The notes below the pieces were generated by a model that worked only from the letters and a program-made list of their open reading frames with translations, had not been told where the DNA came from and searched no databases. Below are positions 30,132-37,722 of a DNA stretch of 59,222 bases, one piece after another (positions within the stretch are counted from its first letter, which is position 1; the number at the start of each line of letters is the position of its first letter). A program made the translations under genes and the position numbers. This stretch comes from Clostridia bacterium (GTDB lineage: Bacteria > Bacillota > Clostridia > Oscillospirales > Acutalibacteraceae): contig JAQXOB010000024.1 in NCBI GenBank assembly GCA_029098305.1, positions 1 to 59,222 of the forward strand, given 5' to 3'.

Positions 30132-30218
30132 GCCGGTGTGTCGGAATTGGCAGACGAGACAGACTCAAAATCTGTTGTCAGCAATGGCGTGTGGGTTCGA
30201 GTCCCACCACCGGCACCA
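30132..30218 (+). tRNA. tRNA-Leu (CAA)
   Basis: Acceptor GCCGGTG (30132-30138) pairs with CACCGGC (30208-30214). Anticodon loop CTCAAAA gives CAA; long variable arm; CCA encoded. Six bases after tRNA-Ser, so co-transcribed. Confidence 0.96.
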
Positions 30219-30286
30219 CAATTTGGTTCTGTTTGGATTGTGGATTCTGGTTTGAAAAAACTTTTTGAAAAAAATTAAAAAAAGTG

Positions 30287-30315
30287 TTGACAAACAGAGA
30301 AAAATGTGATATATT
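30287..30315 (+). promoter_or_regulatory. Promoter of tRNA-Thr/tRNA-Tyr
   Basis: TTGACA (30287-30292), 17 bases, TATATT (30310-30315). Confidence 0.8.
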
Positions 30316-30330
30316 ATATGAGCGTTAAGC

Positions 30331-30406
30331 GCTGGTGTAGCTCAGTTGGTAGAGCAGCTGATTTGTAATCAGCAGGTCGGGGGTTCGAGTCCGTCCACCA
30401 GCTCCA
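30331..30406 (+). tRNA. tRNA-Thr (TGT)
   Basis: Acceptor GCTGGTG pairs with CACCAGC (30396-30402). Anticodon loop TTTGTAA gives TGT; CCA encoded at 30404-30406. Confidence 0.97.
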
Positions 30407-30436
30407 AAGAACTCGCAGAAATGCGAGTTAATTTAT

Positions 30437-30521
30437 GGGAGAATTCCCGAGTGGCCAAAGGGGGCAGACTGTAAATCTGTTGTCAGTGACTTCGGTGGTT
30501 CGAATCCACCTTCTCCCACCA
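30437..30521 (+). tRNA. tRNA-Tyr (GTA)
   Basis: Acceptor GGGAGAA (30437-30443) pairs with TTCTCCC (30511-30517). Anticodon GTA, long variable arm typical of bacterial Tyr tRNA, CCA at 30519-30521. Confidence 0.97.
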
Positions 30522-30522
30522 A

Positions 30523-30560
30523 AAAACCCACATTTGTCTAAGACAAATGTGGGTTTTTTA
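30523..30560 (+). terminator. Terminator of the tRNA-Thr/Tyr unit
   Basis: Perfect stem ACCCACATTTGTCT with AGACAAATGTGGGT, followed by a T run to 30559. Repeat copy 1 begins within about three bases of the T run. Confidence 0.92.
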
Positions 30561-30561
30561 T

Positions 30562-30735
30562 CGAAATAAATCCTCAAGAATTTGTGAAATACTCTTCGCG
30601 TGTGAAATATTGCTTCGCAATGTGAAATGCCTGCGGGCGTGGGTGGATTTATTTCATTTCACTTGATGCGTAGCATCAAATTTCACAATTCACAACGTGA
30701 ATTATTTCACATTTGCCGTCAGGCAAATATTTCAC
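30562..30735. repeat. Branched palindromic repeat, copy 1
   Basis: A chain of short hairpins separated by the heptamer GTGAAAT in the left half and its complement ATTTCAC in the right half. The left block is enclosed by a long-range stem (GAAATAAATCC at the start with GGATTTATTTC about 30645-30655). Clear hairpins include ATTGC-TTC-GCAAT, GCC-TGCG-GGC, TTGATGC-GTA-GCATCAA, AATTCAC-AAC-GTGAATT and ATTTGCC-GTCA-GGCAAAT. A further unit (TATCC-GAA-GGATA between TTTCA and TTTCAC) sits at about 30811-30835. No ORF. Copies 2 and 3 are at 42135 and 42790. It lies between the tRNA-Tyr terminator and an orphan-gene island. Confidence 0.9.
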
Positions 30736-30877
30736 GTAAATCCAATTATTTAATTTAGTTTTATTTTCGAAGAGTAAGCCAGAAAAAACGATCTGTTTCT
30801 ACAGGTCGTTATTTCATATCCGAAGGATATTTCACTTTCACTATTCCTTCAATATAAATTCGAATTACCGAAGTATT

Positions 30878-30906
30878 TTGAATGGTGCAATATAATATGA
30901 TATAAT
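30878..30906 (+). promoter_or_regulatory. Promoter of the orphan-gene island
   Basis: TTGAAT (30878-30883), 17 bases, TATAAT (30901-30906). Confidence 0.6.
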
Positions 30907-30927
30907 AAATATTAGGTTGGTGAGGTT

Positions 30928-31938
30928 GTGAAGATAGTACAGTATGGTTATTGGAAGCTAGCTATTGACATTGATAAAACAAAAGAATATTACAATACAT
31001 ACGAAATAAAAAATAATCAAGCAAACAGAAACTTTGCGGAGTATTGCAGAAATTTAGCGGTGGAAGAAAAGGCGTTTTTTGATGCGTTTGGCATTAATCC
31101 TTTATGTTGCGAGATTGAGCATATCGGTGCTGACAAAAAGGGCAATTTCCCTTGTGGTGGCTATTATTTTGTTTGTGGAAAATATTTAGGATGCCCGCCT
31201 GAAGAATTGATAACAATAGAAGAATTTGCTAAAAACGAATTTATAGATGAGCGTCTCGATCCTAGAATTGATGTTGGAATATTTCAGTTTGATTTTCAAT
31301 GCGAAGATTATACAATTAACGAGATACCGGAAGACATGCCTGAGGGCTTCTTTTGTATACGTTTTTGGTGTGAAGAAATGAAATGGTTATTGCCTGAAAG
31401 GCCGGAAGAAATGATGTATGAGCCTCCACGTTTTTGGGAAGTCCATAAAATGATTAAAGAAAGAGTAGATTCTAAAACGCAACAAGTCTTAGGTTTAGAA
31501 GAAACAAAATCAGATTTTTTACACTTCTTTGAAGAAATTAATATTAAGGCCATGCCATTAGATAAAAAAGAAATTAAACAATATAAAAAAGAGTGGATAA
31601 ACTTCTTTGCTCCTAAGGATGCTGATATAAAAGAAATCAAGAAAATTTGCCTGAGTTCTCACAAGTACACACCTTTTCTCTGGCATATTTTTAGTTTTAA
31701 CTTTGTAAATTGCGAATCTGAAGATGATGCTAAAACTATGTTTAATCAACAAAATAAGAATATATGTGTGATTGTCAGCAATGTTGATTATATTGCATAC
31801 CGCTTGGAAAATGCTGAAAATATCACGGCAGAATTATTAGATCGATTTGTTGATGTGACAATTACTGCAAGTGATTTTTCTTGGACCTATACAAAAACAC
31901 ATGAAAATACGTGCGGTCCGTATTTTTATAAAAAATAG
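30928..31938 (+). CDS. Orphan protein with DUF4275-like C-terminal region
   Basis: 336 residues with a GTG start at 30928; AGGTTGG is about 8 bases upstream, though spacing is not ideal. The C-terminal part (about 210-336) has the pattern of the DUF4275 family (KKEWINFFAPKDADI... then FLWHIFSFN). The N-terminal 200 residues are acidic and Trp/Phe/Cys-rich, with no motif I can name. No signal peptide or membrane segment. Small cytoplasmic proteins of this kind are often immunity proteins of polymorphic toxin systems, but no toxin is present here, so that is only a suggestion. Confidence 0.7.
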   Translation: MKIVQYGYWKLAIDIDKTKEYYNTYEIKNNQANRNFAEYCRNLAVEEKAFFDAFGINPLCCEIEHIGADKKGNFPCGGYYFVCGKYLGCPPEELITIEEFAKNEFIDERLDPRIDVGIFQFDFQCEDYTINEIPEDMPEGFFCIRFWCEEMKWLLPERPEEMMYEPPRFWEVHKMIKERVDSKTQQVLGLEETKSDFLHFFEEINIKAMPLDKKEIKQYKKEWINFFAPKDADIKEIKKICLSSHKYTPFLWHIFSFNFVNCESEDDAKTMFNQQNKNICVIVSNVDYIAYRLENAENITAELLDRFVDVTITASDFSWTYTKTHENTCGPYFYKK

Positions 31939-32046
31939 CTGAATATTATTAAAAATACCGTCAAAATGGGTGTGAATAGGAAAAAACGCAGTTGTCCTTG
32001 TTAAATTCCTTGTTTCCTGCTACAATGAAATAAATGAGGTGTTATT

Positions 32047-32442
32047 ATGTGTTATTACATTTACGGTGCCTTATGTGGTGATGTTAATACAAATGAATAT
32101 CAAATAATTAAAGACAAATATGAGTATAAATTTCACTGTGGTACAAAGCACAATGTGAAAATGTCTGTTCAAGAAAATTCCGATAGTTATCGTGTTACAG
32201 ATTGGGGTTGTGATTGTGACAGTGATCTTGGCAAAAAAGATCCTAACGCCGAACAAGTAAAAGTATTTGAAGCTTTATTCAATGATATAAAAAAACTTAA
32301 GGGTGCTGAACAAATTTATTTGTGCAAAACATGGGTAGGCAAAAGAAACAAAAATGAAATAAAGCTAAAACTTGATGATGTTGATATTAAAAGTGTCCTT
32401 TCAGAATTGAAAGTTAATTGTCTATATATCTTTAAAGTTTAA
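32047..32442 (+). CDS. Orphan small acidic protein, unknown family
   Basis: 131 residues; the start has GAGGTG about 8 bases upstream. The sequence has several Cys and Asp residues (DWGCDCDSDLGKKDPN) and a C-terminal beta-alpha pattern. No recognised domain, signal or membrane segment. It lies between two DUF-type genes in the same direction (109 and 49 bases apart), part of the orphan island. Confidence 0.65.
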   Translation: MCYYIYGALCGDVNTNEYQIIKDKYEYKFHCGTKHNVKMSVQENSDSYRVTDWGCDCDSDLGKKDPNAEQVKVFEALFNDIKKLKGAEQIYLCKTWVGKRNKNEIKLKLDDVDIKSVLSELKVNCLYIFKV

Positions 32443-32490
32443 TAGGTGGAAAAAGTGTAATTGCATAAGATATGAAAGGAGAATTTGTAG

Positions 32491-32910
32491 ATGTACAAAG
32501 AGTTGGAAAAGATTTTTCGCACACTTCTCTCGGAGGTCTATAAAAATGTAATGAAGCCAAATGGCTATAAGCGTGACGGACAAAATTTTAGACAAATTAT
32601 GCACGAAGGTTCTATTTCGAAAGGTATGATTGTTAATTTCCAAAGGTCTATGGGGTGTAGAGATGAAGAGTTGATTTTTACTATAAATGTTGCAAAGCTA
32701 AAAGTCATCGACCCTGATCAAGTTGATCCCAAGTTTAAGGAATACGATTGTGAACTTTTGAATAGGAAACGTCCACAGCATCTTTGTGGAAAATACATTA
32801 TTGACCAATGGTGGTATATTACACCGGAAACTGATAATGGTTCTCTTAAGGCAGAGATAGAAGAATATTTGGCGGATTATGCAATCCCGTGGCTTAGAAA
32901 TACCAATTGA
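32491..32910 (+). CDS. DUF4304-like protein
   Basis: 139 residues, AAAGGAG upstream. It follows the DUF4304 pattern: an N-terminal helix, then GYKRDGQNFRQ, IVNFQRSMG, LIFTINVAKL, and the late QWWYITPE with a C-terminal helix. DUF4304 proteins are small cytoplasmic proteins of unknown function, often scattered near toxin/immunity loci. Last gene of the island; a terminator follows about 110 bases later. Confidence 0.75.
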   Translation: MYKELEKIFRTLLSEVYKNVMKPNGYKRDGQNFRQIMHEGSISKGMIVNFQRSMGCRDEELIFTINVAKLKVIDPDQVDPKFKEYDCELLNRKRPQHLCGKYIIDQWWYITPETDNGSLKAEIEEYLADYAIPWLRNTN

Positions 32911-33017
32911 GTCCGTAAAAACATCTTTCTTATACCGATTTAAAAATAATTTTAAGCGTAAAAATATTTTTTTATAAGGAAATAGGTCATTTTTCTTTAT
33001 CGTGTAGTTAAAACAAA

Positions 33018-33056
33018 ACACCATACTAGCCACAATGGTTAGTGTGGTGTCTTTTT
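33018..33056 (+). terminator. Terminator after the orphan island
   Basis: 15-base stem (33018-33032 with 33036-33050, two G-U), 3-base loop, then a T tract. The rest of the 294-base gap 32911-33204 is AT-rich leader of the xdh genes with no gene or recognisable riboswitch. Confidence 0.85.
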
Positions 33057-33204
33057 ATATAAAAAGACAAGTCGTTATATAAAAAATAAAATAACGAAAA
33101 AGCTTTTATATGCTGTATTGTTATGCTATAATTACTAAAATATAATATTTTAGGATGACAAATTTTATAACAATTACGAAAAAACATATATGGAGGGGTA
33201 TCAG

Positions 33205-35487
33205 ATGAGTATCGGAAAAAGCGAAATACGTGTAGATGCATTTGATAAAGCCTGTGGCAGAGCAAAATACACAGATGATTTGTGTGATAAAGGTGCTCTT
33301 GTCGCAAAAATTTTGCACTCTACGATTGCACATGGTACGGTAAAATCTATCGACACATCAGAAGCAGAAAAAATAGATGGTGTTGTAAAGATTGTAACCT
33401 GCTTTGATGTGCCTAAGTATTATTTCCCGACAGCGGGTCACCCATGGTCAACAGATCCACATCATCAAGACGTAGCAGACAGGCTTTTGCTTACAGATCA
33501 AGTTAAGTTTTATGGTGATGATGTAGCAGCTGTAGTAGCAGAAAACGAAGTAGCAGCGGCTCAGGCTATAAGAGCAATTAAGGTAGAATACGAGGAGCTT
33601 CCGTTTGTGCTTGATGTAGATGAAGCTATGAAAGATGGCGCACCTCAGCTTCACGAAAAGTTCAAGAATAATATCCTCGCCCATACCACTATCCGCAAGG
33701 GTGACTATGAAAACGCCATAAAGGAGCCGGGTCTCATAAAGTTTGATAATTGGTATGATACACCGGTAGTGCAGCATTGCCATATAGAAAACCATATCTG
33801 TTATGCTGAAATGGAACAAGGCAGAATTACTGTTGTTTCTTCCACACAGATTCCTCATATTGTAAGACGTGTTGTAGGTCAGGCACTTGGTATTCCGTGG
33901 GGTAAGGTGAGAATTGTAAAACCATATATCGGTGGTGGTTTTGGTAACAAACAGGACGCACTCTATGAGCCACTCTGTGCATATCTTACTACACAGGTGG
34001 GTGGTCGCCTTGTAAAGCTAGATGTATCACGTGAAGAGACATTTGTTAGCAACAGAACACGCCACTCTATCAGAAGCCACATTATAAGCTGGGTTCGTCC
34101 GGATGGAACATTCGTGGCAAGAAAGCTAGAGTGCTTCTCTAATCAGGGTGCTTATGCATCTCATGGACATTCTATTGTGGCTAAGGGTGCCGGAGCTTTT
34201 CCACAGCTTTACCCATGCGATAATGTAGAATGTGATGCTTACACAGTGTTCACAAATAGACCGGTTGCCGGTGCTATGCGTGGATATGGTATTCCTCAGG
34301 CTATGTTTGCGGTAGAGAGTGATATTGATTCTATCGCCGCAAAGCTTGGAATGAATCCAATTGAGTTTAGAAGAAAGAATCTTATGCCTGTAGGCTATGT
34401 TGATGCTTTCTCAAAAAATGAGAATTACTTTGATTCATTTAATCAATGTATCGAAAAAGGTAAAGCATATATCGATTTTGATAGAAAGCTGGAAGAATAC
34501 AAAAATCAGACCGGAGATATTAGACGTGGTATTGGTATGGCAGTATTCTGGTATAATACAGCTGTATGGCCAATCAGCCTTGAAACATCATCTTGCAGAA
34601 TGGTACTCAATCAAGACGGTTCTGTTCAGGTTCAACTGGGCGAGACTGAAATTGGTCAGGGTGCTGATACAGCATACGCTCAGATGACAGCAGATACACT
34701 TGGCATAGCATTTAAAGATGTTCATGTCGTTTCTTCACAAGATACAGACGTAACACCTTTTGGTACAGGTGCCTATGCATCACGTCAAACCTATACAGCA
34801 GGCTTCTCTATTAAACAGACAGCATTATTGCTTAAAGAAAGAATATTAAAATATGCACATGAGTTAACTCGTATGCCAGAATATAATCTTGATCTTATAG
34901 ACGGAAAAATAGTTCGCACAACTGATAACAGAGTGCTTATGACATTGGGCGAGTTATCTACAGAAGCACTATATAGCCTATCACACAGTGAGCATTTAAC
35001 AGCTGAAAGCACAGCACAGATCAAATCTAATGCTTATTCATTTGGTTGCTGTTTTGCTGAGGTTGAGGTTGATATTCCAATGTGCAAGGTGAAGCTGGTT
35101 GATATTATAAATGTTCACGATTGTGGCAGACTTATCAATCCTGCACTTGCAGAAGCACAGGTTCATGGTGGTATGAGCATGGGTATTGGCTATGCTCTTT
35201 CTGAGCAGCTGATTATGGATAGCAAGACAGGCAGAACCCTTAACAACAACTTGCTTGACTACAAGCTTTCTACATTTATGGATCATCCGAGATTAGAAGC
35301 ACAGTTTGTAGAAAACTATGAGCCTACAAGTGCATTTGGTACTAAGGCTCTTGGTGAGCCACCGGCTTGCCCCGTTGCACCGGCAATCAGAAATGCTCTG
35401 CTAAATGCAACCGGTGTACACTTTAACAAATTGCCTTTAAATCCACACAATCTATTCAGCCGCTTCAAAGAAGAAGGTCTGATCTAA
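33205..35487 (+). CDS. xdhA: Xanthine dehydrogenase, molybdopterin-binding subunit
   Basis: 760 residues from ATG 33205 (GGAGGGG upstream). It has the two-part molybdenum hydroxylase fold: an aldehyde-oxidase a/b hammerhead domain (about 10-110) and the cofactor-binding domain with KPYIGGGFGNKQD, GAMRGYGIPQ and the catalytic Glu in TKALGEPP. It hydroxylates purines such as hypoxanthine or xanthine, or a related heterocycle; the substrate cannot be told by eye. It forms a complex with the next two gene products. No signal peptide. Confidence 0.92.
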   Translation: MSIGKSEIRVDAFDKACGRAKYTDDLCDKGALVAKILHSTIAHGTVKSIDTSEAEKIDGVVKIVTCFDVPKYYFPTAGHPWSTDPHHQDVADRLLLTDQVKFYGDDVAAVVAENEVAAAQAIRAIKVEYEELPFVLDVDEAMKDGAPQLHEKFKNNILAHTTIRKGDYENAIKEPGLIKFDNWYDTPVVQHCHIENHICYAEMEQGRITVVSSTQIPHIVRRVVGQALGIPWGKVRIVKPYIGGGFGNKQDALYEPLCAYLTTQVGGRLVKLDVSREETFVSNRTRHSIRSHIISWVRPDGTFVARKLECFSNQGAYASHGHSIVAKGAGAFPQLYPCDNVECDAYTVFTNRPVAGAMRGYGIPQAMFAVESDIDSIAAKLGMNPIEFRRKNLMPVGYVDAFSKNENYFDSFNQCIEKGKAYIDFDRKLEEYKNQTGDIRRGIGMAVFWYNTAVWPISLETSSCRMVLNQDGSVQVQLGETEIGQGADTAYAQMTADTLGIAFKDVHVVSSQDTDVTPFGTGAYASRQTYTAGFSIKQTALLLKERILKYAHELTRMPEYNLDLIDGKIVRTTDNRVLMTLGELSTEALYSLSHSEHLTAESTAQIKSNAYSFGCCFAEVEVDIPMCKVKLVDIINVHDCGRLINPALAEAQVHGGMSMGIGYALSEQLIMDSKTGRTLNNNLLDYKLSTFMDHPRLEAQFVENYEPTSAFGTKALGEPPACPVAPAIRNALLNATGVHFNKLPLNPHNLFSRFKEEGLI

Positions 35488-35500
35488 GGAGGTAGCAGAT

Positions 35501-36382
35501 ATGTATGATATGAAAGCATTATATGAGGCTGAGAGCATAGAGCATGCTGTCAAACTCAGAGTAGAACATCCGGAGGCTCAGATCATCGCAGGTGGAAGTG
35601 ACGTGCTTGTGCAAATGAGAGAGGGCAGACGTGCCGGAAAAGAACTTATAAGCATATATATGATAGACGAAATGAGAGGCGTGTCGCTCGATGAGAACGA
35701 GGCTATCCGCATAGGCTCACTCACAAGCTTCTCACATATCACAAAAAATCCTATCATTCAAGAGCATATTAATGTGCTTGGTGAGGCTGTGGATATGGTA
35801 GGTGGACCTCAGATAAGAAATATAGGTACAATCGGTGGAAACACGTGTAATGGTGTTACCTCTGCTGACTCTGCATCTACACTGCACGCATGGGATGCTA
35901 TAGTAGAGATTACCGGTCCTAATGGAATTAGACGTATTCCTATTAAGGAATTTTATATCAAAGCAGGTACGGTGGATCTCCGAGAGGGCGAGATACAGAC
36001 TGCGATAATCATTCCAAAAAAGGCATATGAGGGATATAAAGGTCATTATATAAAGTATGGTATGCGTAACGCAATGGAGATTGCCTCCACCGGCTGTTCT
36101 GTAAATTGTAAATTAAGCGCAGATAAAAAGTACTTCGAAGATGTTCGTATTGCATATGGTGTTGCCGGTCCTGTGCCAATGCGTGTGCCATCTGCTGAAG
36201 AGTTTATCAAAGGCAAAGAGATAACAATGGAGAATATCGAAGGATTTGCCAAAAAGGTGCTTGATGATATTATGCCACGTGATAGTTGGAGAGCATCAAA
36301 GGAGTTTAGACAGCACATAGCTGTGGTTATGGCAAAGAGAGCTTTGATAGAGTCTGTTAAGCTTTCAGGAGGTGTTATTTAA
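35501..36382 (+). CDS. xdhB: Xanthine dehydrogenase, FAD-binding subunit
   Basis: 293 residues, AAGGAGGT upstream. FAD-binding motifs IIAGGSDVLVQMREG and the IRNIGTIGGNTCNG loop are clear, followed by the CO dehydrogenase flavoprotein C-terminal domain. It passes electrons from the iron-sulfur subunit to NAD or another acceptor. Its stop overlaps the start of the iron-sulfur gene by one base. Confidence 0.93.
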   Translation: MYDMKALYEAESIEHAVKLRVEHPEAQIIAGGSDVLVQMREGRRAGKELISIYMIDEMRGVSLDENEAIRIGSLTSFSHITKNPIIQEHINVLGEAVDMVGGPQIRNIGTIGGNTCNGVTSADSASTLHAWDAIVEITGPNGIRRIPIKEFYIKAGTVDLREGEIQTAIIIPKKAYEGYKGHYIKYGMRNAMEIASTGCSVNCKLSADKKYFEDVRIAYGVAGPVPMRVPSAEEFIKGKEITMENIEGFAKKVLDDIMPRDSWRASKEFRQHIAVVMAKRALIESVKLSGGVI

Positions 36383-36879
36383 TGGCACAGTATAAGCTTG
36401 TAAAATGTACAATTAACGGTAAATATACCGAAACAATGGTAGATGTGCGTGCATCGCTCACTGATATGCTCAGAAACGATTACAGTCTTACATCTGTAAA
36501 AAAAGGCTGTGAAGTAGGAGAGTGTGGTGCTTGTAATGTTTTGATTGACGGCGAGTGCTTTAATTCTTGTATATATCTCGCAGTGTGGGCAGATGGAAAG
36601 AATATCAGAACGCTAGAGAGCCTTATGTCGCCGGATGGCGAGCTTTCTGATATACAGCAGGCTTTTGTAGAAGAGGCTGCAATTCAGTGTGGATTCTGTA
36701 CTCCTGGATTCATAATGACTGCTGTTGAAATCCTCGAAAGTGGTAAAGAATACACAGATGAGGAACTAAGAAAGCTTCTTTCCGGTCATCTTTGCAGATG
36801 CACGGGCTATGAAAATATAATGCGTGCTGTCAAGAAGACTATGCTCAAGAGATTGGGCAAATCCGTGGATAAGGTTTGA
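36382..36879 (+). CDS. xdhC: Xanthine dehydrogenase, [2Fe-2S] subunit
   Basis: 165 residues with two clusters: a plant-ferredoxin type (GCEVGECGACNVLIDGECFNSC) and the four-helix type (QCGFCTPGF and CRCTGYENI). Links the molybdenum centre to FAD. Translationally coupled to the FAD subunit. Confidence 0.94.
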   Translation: MAQYKLVKCTINGKYTETMVDVRASLTDMLRNDYSLTSVKKGCEVGECGACNVLIDGECFNSCIYLAVWADGKNIRTLESLMSPDGELSDIQQAFVEEAAIQCGFCTPGFIMTAVEILESGKEYTDEELRKLLSGHLCRCTGYENIMRAVKKTMLKRLGKSVDKV

Positions 36880-36884
36880 TAAAA

Positions 36885-37238
36885 ATGGCAAAGAACATTC
36901 ACACAAAGCTCACGTTTCAGATATTTGCAGAGGAAAAGGCCTTTGGCCCCGGTGTGGCATCACTACTCACAAAGATATCTGAGCTTCACTCATTGCGCAA
37001 AGCCGCAGCAGAGATGAACATGGCGTATTCTAAAGCATGGACCATTATAAAAAACTGCGAAAAACAGCTTGATATGAAATTGCTTTGTACATCTGTCGGA
37101 GGTCGCAATGGTGGCGGAGCAGAGCTAACAGAAAACGCAAAAAAACTACTCGCTAATTATAACGAAATTAGCGAACAGCTTCGTGACGAGGCGCAGAAGT
37201 TATTTGATGAAAAGCTGAAATGGCTTAGTGAAAAATAA
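36885..37238 (+). CDS. Winged-helix ModE/LysR N-terminal-type protein
   Basis: 117 residues from ATG 36885 (AAGG upstream). A stand-alone winged helix-turn-helix (ISELHSLRKAAAEMNMAYSKAWTIIKNCEKQLDMKL, then GGRNGGGAELT) like the DNA-binding half of ModE, without a molybdate-binding domain. As the last gene of a molybdenum-enzyme operon, it probably regulates molybdenum-related genes, but ligand sensing must lie elsewhere. Confidence 0.85.
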   Translation: MAKNIHTKLTFQIFAEEKAFGPGVASLLTKISELHSLRKAAAEMNMAYSKAWTIIKNCEKQLDMKLLCTSVGGRNGGGAELTENAKKLLANYNEISEQLRDEAQKLFDEKLKWLSEK

Positions 37239-37245
37239 AAAAATC

Positions 37246-37285
37246 GGGATATAAGATAATCTGATGTTATCTTATATCCCTTTTT
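37246..37285. terminator. Terminator of the xdh operon
   Basis: Perfect 14-bp stem (37246-37259 with 37267-37280) followed by five T. It also faces the convergent phosphatase gene. Confidence 0.88.
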
Positions 37286-37290
37286 GTATG

Positions 37291-37704
37291 TCATGTTATT
37301 TGATTTATAAGCTCCTTCAAAGCGCTGGCAATATCGTTACGACACTTTATATAATCATCATATGTACCTCCGTAGGGGTCATCTATACCCTTGCCAAGCA
37401 CAAGAAGCTTTTTAGGCTCTAACTTGAGGTGTACAAGTAAATCTTTTTGCTGAGGTGTCATAGTGACATAGTAATCGTAGTTGTTGTTAATAACGCTAAT
37501 TAATGATGTAGCTCTATGCGCCGATATATCTACACCAATATCTTTGCAAGCGTCAATAGCAAGCTGGTTGGCGGGAGTGCCGATTTGTGCGTATATGCCG
37601 GCACTTTCGGCTATAATGTCTTTTTCTGCGTATATACTGTTGCATATACCCTCTGCCATAGGACTTCTACAAGTGTTGCCTGTGCAAATGAATAAAATTT
37701 TCAT
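37291..37704 (-). CDS. Low-molecular-weight protein tyrosine phosphatase family
   Basis: 137 residues. The P-loop CTGNTCRS (C7 to R13, CX5R) at the N-terminus and the general-acid region DDPYGG near the C-terminus mark the LMW phosphatase/arsenate reductase fold. No extra cysteines are placed as in arsenate reductase, so a phosphatase is more likely. It lies 18 bases after polA in the same direction, so probably in its transcript. Confidence 0.9.
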   Translation of the reverse strand: MKILFICTGNTCRSPMAEGICNSIYAEKDIIAESAGIYAQIGTPANQLAIDACKDIGVDISAHRATSLISVINNNYDYYVTMTPQQKDLLVHLKLEPKKLLVLGKGIDDPYGGTYDDYIKCRNDIASALKELINQIT

Positions 37705-37722
37705 TAAAATAACCTCCTTGTG

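Noticed and set aside
30002-30278. Three overlapping ORFs of 70-88 residues
   Set aside because: They lie over tRNA-Ser and tRNA-Leu and have no family features.
30562-30835. CRISPR array, because short repeats recur with regular spacing
   Set aside because: The GTGAAAT units are only seven bases, invert half way, and the segments between them are hairpins, not unique spacers; no cas genes are present.
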